Origin: JADLHS01 sp044225555
GTDB lineage: Bacteria; Verrucomicrobiota; Verrucomicrobiia; Limisphaerales; JADLHS01
Assembly (NCBI GenBank): GCA_044225555.1
Contig: JBGAIM010000018.1
Span: 1-64,000 of the forward strand
DNA length: 64,000 bases
Direction: 5' to 3'
In this document: piece by piece, positions 16,965 through 25,224 of the stretch
How positions within the stretch are numbered: the stretch's first letter is position 1
Layout: every line of letters begins with the position of its first letter
Program-made: the position numbers and the translations under genes
Notes under the pieces: model-generated
What the model was told of the DNA's origin: nothing
The model's input: only the letters and a program-made list of their open reading frames with translations
The model's database searches: none

Positions 16965-18794
16965 ATGCAAAGAAAATCTCTTGAAACATTTCTCTACTCG
17001 GTCGGCGGGGTGGTGGCGATGGCGCTCATCCTCGTCGCGGTGAACGTGCTCGTGGGGGCGGCGCGGCAGCGCGTGGATCTCACCAAGGAAAAGGCCTACA
17101 CCCTTTCGGACGGCACGCGCGCGATCCTCGCCAAACTGGACACGCCGGTGACTTTGCGTTTCTTCTGCTCGAAGGGCGCGTCGGCCTCGCCGGAAACCGT
17201 CTTCCTCAAGAGCTACGCCGCCAAAGTCGAAGACCTGCTGGCCGAATACAAACAGGCGGGGCACGGCAAGATCATCATCGAGAAGATTGACCCCAAGCCG
17301 GACTCGGATGACGAAGATCGCGCCCGGCTGAATGGTGTGGGTGCGGTTCCGCTGCAGAGTGGCGAAAAGTTTTATCTCATTTCGCGCGCCATCACCCGGG
17401 TGGTGACGCCGGAGAAGCCCGTGGTGGGGGTGATGAGTTCGCTGCCGGTGTTCGGCATGCAGTCGAACCCGATGATGATGCAGATGGGTCAGCGCGGTTC
17501 GCCGCCTTGGGCGTTGGTCACAGAATTGCAGAGTGATTTCACCGTGCGGCGCGTCGAGATGACGGTTGATAAGATTCCCGATGAGATCAAAGTGCTGGTG
17601 GTGATTCATCCCAAGGACATTTCGGACGCGGCGCAGTATGCGATTGACCAATTCATCCTTCGGGGCGGCAAATTGATCGCGTTCCTGGACGCGAATTCGC
17701 TAGTGGACAGCCGCAATCAACAGAATCCGATGATGGCGCAGATGGGCGGCGGGGGCTCGTCGCTTGACAAGTTGCTCAAGGCCTGGGGGATTCAATTTGA
17801 AAATACCAAGGTCGTCGCGGACGTGAATTTCCAACTCGAAGTCGGCGGCGGCAATGGACAGCCAAGTCAACGGCCCACCTGGTTGTCCATCACGGCGCAG
17901 GGCATTCATACCAACGACATTGTCACCGGTGAGATTGATAACATCTGGTATTTCGCGGGGGGCGAGTTTGCCGGAACGCCGGCCGATGGGTTGAAGGAAA
18001 CGGTGTTGCTGAAGAGCACGACAGAGTCGGCGCTCGTGGATGGCTTCATGGCGAACATGTCGCCGGACAGTGTGCTGAAAGATTTCAAGGCGTCGGGCAA
18101 GGAGATGGCCCTGGCGATCCGGCTCACGGGCAAGTTCAAGACGGCGTTTCCGAACGGCAAACCGGCGGACAAGAAGGACGAGAGCGAGCCAAAGGCGGAA
18201 GAGAAGAAGGCAGACGATTCGCTCAAGGAATCAAAGGTGGACACAAGTGTGATCCTCGTGGGCGACGCGGACATGATCAACGACAGCTTCACGGTGCAGG
18301 AAACGCAGACGCCGTTCGGCCCGATCCGACGGCAGTTGAACTCCAACCTGAACCTGGCGCAGAATGCGGTTGAGCAAATGTCGGGTGACAACAACCTGAT
18401 CGCCGTGCGCAGCCGCTCGGTCATGAACCGCCCCTTCGAGGTCGTGAAGCAAAAGGAAGCCGAGGCGAGCCGGCGTTTCCAGGGCGAGATTGCCAACTTG
18501 GAAAAGAAAACCCAGGAGGCTCAGCAGCGCATCAACGAATTGCAGGCGCAGAAGTCCGACAAGAGCCAGCGGTTCATCCTGTCGCCCGAACAACAGGCCG
18601 AACTGGCGAAAATGGAAAAGGAAAGCGCCGAGAGCAGCACGAAATTGCGTCAGGTGAAGAAGGATCTGGCGCGCGAGGTGGACGCCTTGAAGACGAAGCT
18701 GACGTGGTGGAACATTCTGGCGATGCCGGTGGCGGTGAGTCTCACGGGCATCGTGTTGGCGTTGTATAAACGGAAATTGACGGCGGCAAAATGA
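16965..18794 (+). CDS. GldG-like ABC auxiliary membrane protein
   Basis: A 609-residue protein anchored by a helix at about 10-35 and one at the C-terminus (about 580-602), with a large extracytoplasmic part. The start of the soluble region, 'RVDLTKEKAYTLSDGTRAILAKLDTPVTLRFFCSKG', matches the GldG/DUF7088 family. A highly charged Lys/Glu/Asp segment lies around 390-425, and a coiled coil rich in Glu/Lys/Gln around 500-570 precedes the last helix. It overlaps the DUF4340 gene by four bases. The charged insert and coiled coil suggest a periplasmic adaptor. Confidence 0.88.
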   Translation: MQRKSLETFLYSVGGVVAMALILVAVNVLVGAARQRVDLTKEKAYTLSDGTRAILAKLDTPVTLRFFCSKGASASPETVFLKSYAAKVEDLLAEYKQAGHGKIIIEKIDPKPDSDDEDRARLNGVGAVPLQSGEKFYLISRAITRVVTPEKPVVGVMSSLPVFGMQSNPMMMQMGQRGSPPWALVTELQSDFTVRRVEMTVDKIPDEIKVLVVIHPKDISDAAQYAIDQFILRGGKLIAFLDANSLVDSRNQQNPMMAQMGGGGSSLDKLLKAWGIQFENTKVVADVNFQLEVGGGNGQPSQRPTWLSITAQGIHTNDIVTGEIDNIWYFAGGEFAGTPADGLKETVLLKSTTESALVDGFMANMSPDSVLKDFKASGKEMALAIRLTGKFKTAFPNGKPADKKDESEPKAEEKKADDSLKESKVDTSVILVGDADMINDSFTVQETQTPFGPIRRQLNSNLNLAQNAVEQMSGDNNLIAVRSRSVMNRPFEVVKQKEAEASRRFQGEIANLEKKTQEAQQRINELQAQKSDKSQRFILSPEQQAELAKMEKESAESSTKLRQVKKDLAREVDALKTKLTWWNILAMPVAVSLTGIVLALYKRKLTAAK

Positions 18795-19996
18795 ACCAAA
18801 AGCAATTCAAGATTCTCGTTATCCTCGTGCTCGTGCTGGGTGGCGCGGGGCTGTTCCATTTCAGGAAGAGTTCCTCGTCGTGGAGCAGCGGTGGGCAGAC
18901 CTCGGGGCAAAAGTTGCTCGGTGAATTCCCGATCAACGATGCCGCCCAGATCTTCCTCAAGCATGGCACGAACGAACTTCTGCTTGCCAGGAAGGACGAC
19001 CTCTGGCGCGTGCGCGAACGGGGAGATTATCCGGCGAACTTCGCGGACATCAGCCGGTTGCTGATCAAGCTGCGTGATTTGAAGGTGGTGCAGACGGAAC
19101 AGATTGGTCCGTCGCAATTGCCGCGGCTGGAACTTGCCGCGCCCGGTCCGGGCAGCAATTCCGCCACGCTGGTGGAGATCCGTGATGGTGGTGGCAAGGT
19201 CATCAAGTCACTTCTGCTCGGAAAGAAACACATGCAAAAGTCGGGTGGCGCTTCGCCGCTAGGCGACATGGACAACGAAGGCTATCCTGATGGTCGTTAC
19301 CTGATGACGGATGGCAGTTCCGGCAGCGTCATTTTGATTGGTGACGCTTTGACGGAGTTTGAACCCAAGCCAGAACAGTGGTTGAACAAGGATTTCTTCA
19401 AGGTGGAAAAGGCGCGCTCGATCACGGTCACTTTTCCGGAAGCCACCAATTCCTGGCAGATCACGCGCGAGACCGAAGCGGGTGAGTGGAAGCTGACCGA
19501 CGCCAAACCCGGTGAGGCATTGGACGCCGCAAAAGTCTCCGGCGTCAGCAATCCGTTCTCGTCGCCGACAATCAGCGACGTCGCGATTAGTCTGTCGCCC
19601 GAGCAAAGTGGTTTGAGCAAGGCGACCATCATCAAGGTTGGCACTTTCGATGGTTTCACTTACACGGTGAACGTTGGTGCCAAGACCAATGACAATTTCC
19701 CGGTCACCGTCGCTGTGGTGGCGGACCTGCCCAAGGAGCGCACGCCTGGCAAGGATGAGAAGCCGGAAGACAAGGCGAAACTGGACAAGGAATTTGCCGA
19801 CACGCAGAAGAAGCTTCAAGAGAAACTCGCGACTGAGCAGGCGTTCGCGAAATGGACTTACCTGGTCTCCAGTTGGACGGTAGATCCGTTGCTCAAAGAA
19901 CGTTCACAACTTCTGGCTGAGAAAAAGGAAGAACCGAAACCCGGCGAAACCAAACCGGAAGATCAGCCGGCTGAAGTGAAGCCGCCGGGTTATTGA
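18791..19996 (+). CDS. DUF4340 domain protein of the Gld-type ABC operon
   Basis: A 401-residue protein with one N-terminal helix (FKILVILVLVLGGAGLFHF) and an extracytoplasmic DUF4340 region: 'FPINDAAQIFLKHGTNELLLARKDDLWRVRERGDYPANFADISRLLIKL' and 'DGRYLMTDGSSGSVILI'. The last 80 residues are low-complexity, rich in Lys, Glu and Pro, and probably disordered. DUF4340 proteins regularly follow GldG-like genes, so it is part of the same export complex. It ends the operon; the next gene begins about 110 bases later. Confidence 0.87.
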   Translation: MNQKQFKILVILVLVLGGAGLFHFRKSSSSWSSGGQTSGQKLLGEFPINDAAQIFLKHGTNELLLARKDDLWRVRERGDYPANFADISRLLIKLRDLKVVQTEQIGPSQLPRLELAAPGPGSNSATLVEIRDGGGKVIKSLLLGKKHMQKSGGASPLGDMDNEGYPDGRYLMTDGSSGSVILIGDALTEFEPKPEQWLNKDFFKVEKARSITVTFPEATNSWQITRETEAGEWKLTDAKPGEALDAAKVSGVSNPFSSPTISDVAISLSPEQSGLSKATIIKVGTFDGFTYTVNVGAKTNDNFPVTVAVVADLPKERTPGKDEKPEDKAKLDKEFADTQKKLQEKLATEQAFAKWTYLVSSWTVDPLLKERSQLLAEKKEEPKPGETKPEDQPAEVKPPGY

Positions 19997-20105
19997 GATT
20001 GGCGATCCACCGCGTCCGACAGAATTCCCCGGCAGTGAGTCTTCGCCGAGTCTTGTGCTTGCGTTGCAAAAAGCGGCAACGCAGACTGGCTTATCACCAG
20101 AACGC

Positions 20106-22295
20106 ATGAAACGAATCCAGCTCGCTACTCTGCTACTCCTCGTTATCGCAATCCACACGACTGTTCTTGCTGGTGAGGGCGTCCATCCCACGGGCAAGAA
20201 CGGCCAGCCGCTGAACCTGGATTTTGAGACTGGCACGCTTCGGGATTGGGTGGCCGAGGGCGCGGCGTTCGAAAGACAACCGGTGCGTGGTGATGCCGTG
20301 GCGATCCGCCGGGCGGACATGAAAAGCCGCCACGAAGGCAACTATTGGATCGGCAGTTACGAAATCGGCGGCGATGAGCCACAGGGGACGCTCACCTCAG
20401 TGCCGTTCAAGGTCACGCAACCCTTCGCAAGTTTTCTCCTGGCGGGCGGCTCGCACGAAAACACTCGGGTAGAAATCATCCGCGCCGATACCAAGAAGGT
20501 TGTTTTCAAAATCTCCGGTTACGACAGCGAGAACTTGCGACCGGTGGTGGTAGATTTACGTGAGCAACTCGGTCAGGAAATTCTCATCCGGCTCGTGGAC
20601 CAGGAAAGCGGTGGCTGGGGTCACCTCAACTTCGACGACTTCAAATTCTACGCCGAGCGACCAAAATTCAGCGACGAACTCAGCCCGGCCCGAATCGCGA
20701 AGCGCAGCGATGCCCCAAGCACTGATCCTCTAAAGTTCGCTGGTCTCTCACCGGAAGAAGCCGCGCGCGATATGATTTTGCCGCCCGGCTTCAAAGCCAC
20801 ACTTTTCGCGGGCGAACCGGATGTGAAGCAACCCATCGCCTTCGCGATTGATGATCGAGGGCGGCTCTGGGTCGCGGAGGCTTACACGTATCCGAATCGC
20901 GCGAAGGAAGGCGAAGGCAAGGATCGCATTCTGGTGTTCGAGGACACTGATGTTGACGGGAAGTTCAACAAACGCACGGTGTTCATGGAAGGATTAAATC
21001 TCGTCAGCGGGATCGAAGTCGGCTTCGGTGGGGTGTATGTCGGAGCTGCGCCGTATCTGATGTTCATTCCGATTGCTGACGGCGATGAACCCAAGCCCGC
21101 GGGCAAACCCCAGATTCTCCTCGATGGCTGGGCCTATCAGGACACGCACGAAACTTTGAACACGTTCAAGTGGGGGCCGGATGGCTGGCTCTACGGCTGC
21201 CACGGTGTCTTCACGCATTCCAACGTTGGAAAGCCCGGCGCACCCGATAGCGAACGCACACGCATCAACGCCGGGGTCTGGCGTTATCATCCGACCAAGC
21301 ACATCTTCGAGGTCTTCGCCGAAGGCACGAGCAATCCGTGGGGCATTGACTTCGACGAGCACGGGCAATGCATCATCGAGGCGTGCGTGATTCCGCATCT
21401 GTTCCACATGATTCAGGGCGGACGTTACCAACGCCAGGCCGGCTCGCATTTCAATCCCTACATTTACGACGACATCAAGACCATTGCCGACCATCTGCAC
21501 TATGCGGGCAATCAGTGGAATCAAGCCGACATCAGCGGCAGCGCGCAACTCGGCGGCGGTCACGCGCACGCCGGCTTGATGATTTATCAGGGCGACAGCT
21601 GGCCCGCTGAATATCGGGGGAAGGTTCTGATGAACAACATCCACGGCGCGTGCCTGAACATGGATGTGCTGGAGCGGCGCGGGTCCGGCTTCGTGGGCCA
21701 TCACGCGCCGAATCCGGTCAACTTCAACGACAAGTGGTCGCAGATCGTGAATATCGAGGAAGGACCGGATGGCGCGGTTTACGTGAATGATTGGTACGAC
21801 AAGAACCAGTGCCATTCCAACGATGCCAATCAACATGACCGGAGCAACGGGCGGATTTTTAAGATCAGTTATGGCCCAAACAAACAGCCATCGGTTGACC
21901 TGCGCAAGAAAACGGATGACGAACTGATCCAACTCGCGATGGATCGAAACGATTGGGCCGGGCGTCATGCGCGACGAATCTTGCAAGAACGTTCCGAACG
22001 CAATTCTCTCTTGGCAAAGGCAGTCCGCCAGCAACAACCTTCAGGTTATCAGGATGAAGACCCGCTTAAGAAATTGCGCTGGCTGTGGACACTGCACAAC
22101 GTTGGCGGTTTCTCGGACGTCCCGGCGGGGATCTCTCTTTTTTCCCGAGATGAAATGGTTCGAGCTTGGGCGGTGCCATGCAGCGTTTACCGATTGAAGA
22201 CCGTTGGGAAGTTGTCGAAGCGCTCTCGCAACGAGCCGAAGACGCCAACGATCATAACCTGCCGCTCATGGTCTGGTATGCCGCCGAGCCATTGA
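20106..22295 (+). CDS. PVC-type membrane-bound dehydrogenase/cytochrome protein, 5' part of a broken gene
   Basis: Residues 1-20 form a Sec signal (MKRIQLATLLLLVIAIHTTVLA). A carbohydrate-binding-like jelly-roll domain follows (about 35-195, 'LDFETGTLRDWVAEG'), then the PVC membrane-bound-dehydrogenase propeller (TIGR02604 type, from 'MILPPGFKATLFAGEPDVKQP' at about 220). The frame then enters the helical-repeat region and stops being homologous after 'DEMVRAWAV' near base 22175. The remaining codons to 22295 are out-of-frame noise. The natural continuation ('MQRLPIEDRWEVVEAL') lies in another frame right after, and about 50 residues normally found between them are absent. So this is the front half of a gene interrupted by a deletion, or of an assembly error. 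The ATG at 20106 is chosen for the signal peptide. Confidence 0.8.
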   Translation: MKRIQLATLLLLVIAIHTTVLAGEGVHPTGKNGQPLNLDFETGTLRDWVAEGAAFERQPVRGDAVAIRRADMKSRHEGNYWIGSYEIGGDEPQGTLTSVPFKVTQPFASFLLAGGSHENTRVEIIRADTKKVVFKISGYDSENLRPVVVDLREQLGQEILIRLVDQESGGWGHLNFDDFKFYAERPKFSDELSPARIAKRSDAPSTDPLKFAGLSPEEAARDMILPPGFKATLFAGEPDVKQPIAFAIDDRGRLWVAEAYTYPNRAKEGEGKDRILVFEDTDVDGKFNKRTVFMEGLNLVSGIEVGFGGVYVGAAPYLMFIPIADGDEPKPAGKPQILLDGWAYQDTHETLNTFKWGPDGWLYGCHGVFTHSNVGKPGAPDSERTRINAGVWRYHPTKHIFEVFAEGTSNPWGIDFDEHGQCIIEACVIPHLFHMIQGGRYQRQAGSHFNPYIYDDIKTIADHLHYAGNQWNQADISGSAQLGGGHAHAGLMIYQGDSWPAEYRGKVLMNNIHGACLNMDVLERRGSGFVGHHAPNPVNFNDKWSQIVNIEEGPDGAVYVNDWYDKNQCHSNDANQHDRSNGRIFKISYGPNKQPSVDLRKKTDDELIQLAMDRNDWAGRHARRILQERSERNSLLAKAVRQQQPSGYQDEDPLKKLRWLWTLHNVGGFSDVPAGISLFSRDEMVRAWAVPCSVYRLKTVGKLSKRSRNEPKTPTIITCRSWSGMPPSH

Positions 22296-24079
22296 CCACC
22301 AAGGACACCGAGCGTGCCCTCAAACTCGGCGAGGCGGCCAAGCTGCCGAACATATTGAACTTCACCGTCCGTCGCACGGCGGCGTTGAATACGCCGCAGG
22401 CCTTCGCTGCCATCACCACGTCGTTGCTCCGCGTGAATGATGATACCCGCCGGCTCGACATTTTGAACGGCTTGAGCGCCGCGCTGAAAGGCCAGCGCCG
22501 CGTGGCCATGCCCGAGGGTTGGCCTGCCGTTGAAACCAAACTTGCCGCTGGCACGAACACGGAAATCCGCGCGCTGGTGCAATCACTCTCACTTACCTTT
22601 GGCAGCGCCAACGCGCTCGCCGAGTTGCGTCAGACGTTGATGGACAAGTCTGCCGATGTTGCCGCGCGCAAGACGGCGTTTGATTCGTTGCTGGCGGTGA
22701 AGGATGCCGGATTGCCGCCGTTGCTCCGGCAATTGTTGAACGACCCCGCGTTGCGCGGCGCGGCCTTGCGCGGCCTCGGCAATTACGATGATGCCCAGAC
22801 GCCCGACGCCATCCTGCCGCTCTATCCCACGTTCACCGACGCCTACAAACGTGATGCCCGAAATACTCTGGCCTCGCGGTCCACGTTCGCCTTGCGATTG
22901 CTGGCCGCTGTGGAGGCAGGCCAGATTCCGCGATCCGACCTGACCGCCGATCTGATCCAGCAACTTCGCAATCTCAAGAATCCGGAGATTGATGCCTTGC
23001 TGCCCAAGGTCTGGGGCGTGGCGCGCGACAGCAGCGCCGACAAGCAGGCCGAGATTGACAAATACAAGGCGATCTATCGCGCGGGTGGTTCGCAACCCGG
23101 CGACGCTTCGCGTGGGCGCGCGATGTTCGCGAAAGTTTGTTTCCAATGTCACACCTTGTTCGGCACCGGTGGCAAGGTTGGTCCCGACCTCACCGGATCA
23201 AATCGTGGCGATCTAGATTACATCTTGCAAAACATGGTGGATCCCAACGCGGTCATTCCGAATGATTATCTGGCCTGGAACATTGACACCAAGGATGACC
23301 GCACGATCACCGGCATCATGAAAGAGCAATCCGACCGCACGATCACGGTAGCCACTGCCAACGAGACGATTGTCCTCCCACGAGAAGAAATCGCCACCAT
23401 GCATCAGAGCAAGCTCTCCATGATGCCGGAGGGCTTGCTCACGCCCCTGGGCGATCAGGATGTGCGCGACTTGATTTCGTATCTGCGACAGCCGTCGCAG
23501 GTGCCCATGACCGCTACTCCCGATACCGCGGCGCTCTTCTTCAACGGCAAAGACCTCGCCAATTGGGATGGTAATCCGGAAGTCTGGCGTGTGGAACAGG
23601 GTGAAATTGTCGGCGAATCCAAGACCGGATTGAAGCACAACGAGTTTTTGAAGAGCCAGTTCGTACTCGATAATTTCCGGCTGGTCCTCCAGATGAAGCT
23701 GACGCCCAACAACGCGAACAGCGGCATCCAGTTCCGCAGCGAACCGTTCGAGGCCTACGAAATGAAGGGTTGTCAGGCGGATGCCGGGGCCGGTTGGTGG
23801 GGCAAGCTCTACGAGGAAAATGGCCGCGCGTTGCTTTCAACCCAGCCTGGCGACGCATTCGTGAAGACGAACGACTGGAACACGTACGAGATTGTCGCCG
23901 TCGGCAGCAAGATTCGCACGGCCATCAATGGCCAGCTTTGCACGGACCTGGATGACCCGCTGGTGGCGCGACGCGGCATCACGGGATTACAGGTTCATTC
24001 CGGCGGACCGACCGAGGTGCGCTTCAAGAATCTGCGATTGGAGCTTAACCCCAAGTTTGAGCTGACTACGATTAAGTAG
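22178..24079 (+). CDS. PVC-type cytochrome c plus DUF1080 protein, 3' part of a broken gene
   Basis: This frame (about 633 residues from the ATG at 22178) continues the family pattern 'MQRLPIEDRWEVVEAL...NLPLMVWYAAEPL' through HEAT-like repeats. It then has a cytochrome c domain (CFQCH heme site at about 23141, 'GGKVGPDLTGSNRGDLDYIL') and a C-terminal DUF1080 domain ('ALFFNGKDLANWDGNPEVWRVEQGEIVGES'). DUF1080 proteins bind or cleave sugars, so the whole would be a secreted sugar-oxidising heme protein. It has no signal or ribosome-binding site of its own and cannot be an independent gene. Restoring the frame would need an insertion of 3k+1 bases. Whether the break is biological or from assembly cannot be told here. 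Confidence 0.78.
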   Translation: MQRLPIEDRWEVVEALSQRAEDANDHNLPLMVWYAAEPLTTKDTERALKLGEAAKLPNILNFTVRRTAALNTPQAFAAITTSLLRVNDDTRRLDILNGLSAALKGQRRVAMPEGWPAVETKLAAGTNTEIRALVQSLSLTFGSANALAELRQTLMDKSADVAARKTAFDSLLAVKDAGLPPLLRQLLNDPALRGAALRGLGNYDDAQTPDAILPLYPTFTDAYKRDARNTLASRSTFALRLLAAVEAGQIPRSDLTADLIQQLRNLKNPEIDALLPKVWGVARDSSADKQAEIDKYKAIYRAGGSQPGDASRGRAMFAKVCFQCHTLFGTGGKVGPDLTGSNRGDLDYILQNMVDPNAVIPNDYLAWNIDTKDDRTITGIMKEQSDRTITVATANETIVLPREEIATMHQSKLSMMPEGLLTPLGDQDVRDLISYLRQPSQVPMTATPDTAALFFNGKDLANWDGNPEVWRVEQGEIVGESKTGLKHNEFLKSQFVLDNFRLVLQMKLTPNNANSGIQFRSEPFEAYEMKGCQADAGAGWWGKLYEENGRALLSTQPGDAFVKTNDWNTYEIVAVGSKIRTAINGQLCTDLDDPLVARRGITGLQVHSGGPTEVRFKNLRLELNPKFELTTIK

Positions 24080-24099
24080 GGACGCGACTATTCGGTGGG

Positions 24100-24176
24100 T
24101 TGGAGCGCCGATCTCCGATCCGGCGTGTTGTTGCCGGCCCGTTCGCAACAAGCCGGGCCGGAGACCGGCGTTCCAA
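24100..24176. repeat. 77-bp REP-like inverted repeat
   Basis: Two 31-base arms (24100-24130 and 24146-24176) match as inverted copies at 26 of 31 positions, and four of the five mismatches are transitions. The loop is 15 bases. It lies just after the broken PVC gene, between convergent genes. The arm begins TTGGAGCGCCG and ends near TGTTG. It may be a mobile REP/MITE-type element or a bidirectional terminator-like hairpin. Confidence 0.8.
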
Positions 24177-24233
24177 TTCGGAACTACGCAAAGCCCGTCG
24201 TGGCGGTATCGGCAACGCCAGAAATCACACTCT

Positions 24234-25073
24234 TCATTTAAGCGTGGGCGCAGGAAGTTGGAGCTTGAGCGGCTCAGTATCCTTCGCGACCGAATTGGTG
24301 GATGACGGAATCGCGACTCCGCTCCTCGAATCAGCTGGCAGTCCGTAAACCTCCAGTTCCTGCCAGCTATTTCCCCGCCACAAGTTGCTCCCATTGGTGT
24401 AGCCGCGGACGTAGCGAGCTCTCACCCCTTTACCATCAACCACTCTGCCGAAGTGCGTCTCGAAATACTCGAGATCGGTGCCGACGCCGATACCGGACGA
24501 ATTGTCCCAGTCGTTGTTGAAGAGTGTCGTCACACCTTTTTCAAATGCCGGATCCTCGGAGACTTGCACGATGACGTCACGCATGGTCTGGGTATACCGA
24601 TGGTCGTGCCACAGAGCGATGGCATAAATCGCGTACTCTACACCTAGGTCCACCTGGATCCACTGCGAGCCGCTTTTCATTTCCACCGTGTCAAAATCGA
24701 AGGCTTCCTTCGTGCCGTCAGTTACCTGGCTCGGTTGACCGGTGAACGGCTTCACGCTGGTGGTGACAGGTCGGCCAGCAGCGACATTCTTTACGCCTTT
24801 GGGCACAAGGAATGGAGGCGGGCGTTTATTGGGGAATGGTTCAATATGCGGGCCAACTGGCAGATTTTCGGGTGTGCCCTTCAAGGTTGGGGCAGGCAGT
24901 CTCAGGGCCAATAGCTCGGTGGTCGTGGCAAGAATGTAGCTTTTGGTTTCCGGGACTGTTGCATCGCTAGGAATCGTATTTTCCTCGCCGCTCACCGACC
25001 TGACCAAAACAACAGCCAACGCGAATAGAACCATCGCGACCACTGCCGGAACTGGAACGACCGAGCGCTTCAT
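24234..25073 (-). CDS. exported discoidin/F5-F8-like domain protein with truncated second repeat
   Basis: A 279-residue protein with an N-terminal hydrophobic segment (residues 1-28, AVVAMVLFALAVVLV). A discoidin-like beta-sandwich spans about residues 95-250: 'KNVAAGRPVTTSVKPFTG', 'GSQWIQVDLGVEYAIYAIALWHDHRYTQTMRDVIVQVSEDPAFEKG', 'ARYVRGYTNGSNL'. The segment before the domain contains LLALRLPAPTLKGTPENLP, and the C-terminus ends LKLQLPAPTLK and stops. That is exactly where a second copy of the domain would begin. The gene looks like a tandem domain duplication cut short. It converges with the preceding gene and is divergent from the antiporter gene. Role unknown, probably carbohydrate or surface binding. 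Confidence 0.75.
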   Translation of the reverse strand: MKRSVVPVPAVVAMVLFALAVVLVRSVSGEENTIPSDATVPETKSYILATTTELLALRLPAPTLKGTPENLPVGPHIEPFPNKRPPPFLVPKGVKNVAAGRPVTTSVKPFTGQPSQVTDGTKEAFDFDTVEMKSGSQWIQVDLGVEYAIYAIALWHDHRYTQTMRDVIVQVSEDPAFEKGVTTLFNNDWDNSSGIGVGTDLEYFETHFGRVVDGKGVRARYVRGYTNGSNLWRGNSWQELEVYGLPADSRSGVAIPSSTNSVAKDTEPLKLQLPAPTLK

Positions 25074-25224
25074 AGCCTTCCCTAACTTCAGAGTCTCCAG
25101 TAAGCCTCCGCAACCCAGAAGGCAAGAGCTATTTTCCACGGGTGCGCCCGATCGGACGGGCCGGTGAACCATTTGTTGCTTGCGTGTTCGTCTCGCGTTT
25201 ACTTTCTTCCCGCCCGACCGAACC

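Noticed and set aside
22166..22295. Programmed ribosomal frameshift in the PVC gene
   Set aside because: About 50 family residues are missing at the junction and no slippery site is seen, so a deletion or assembly error fits better.
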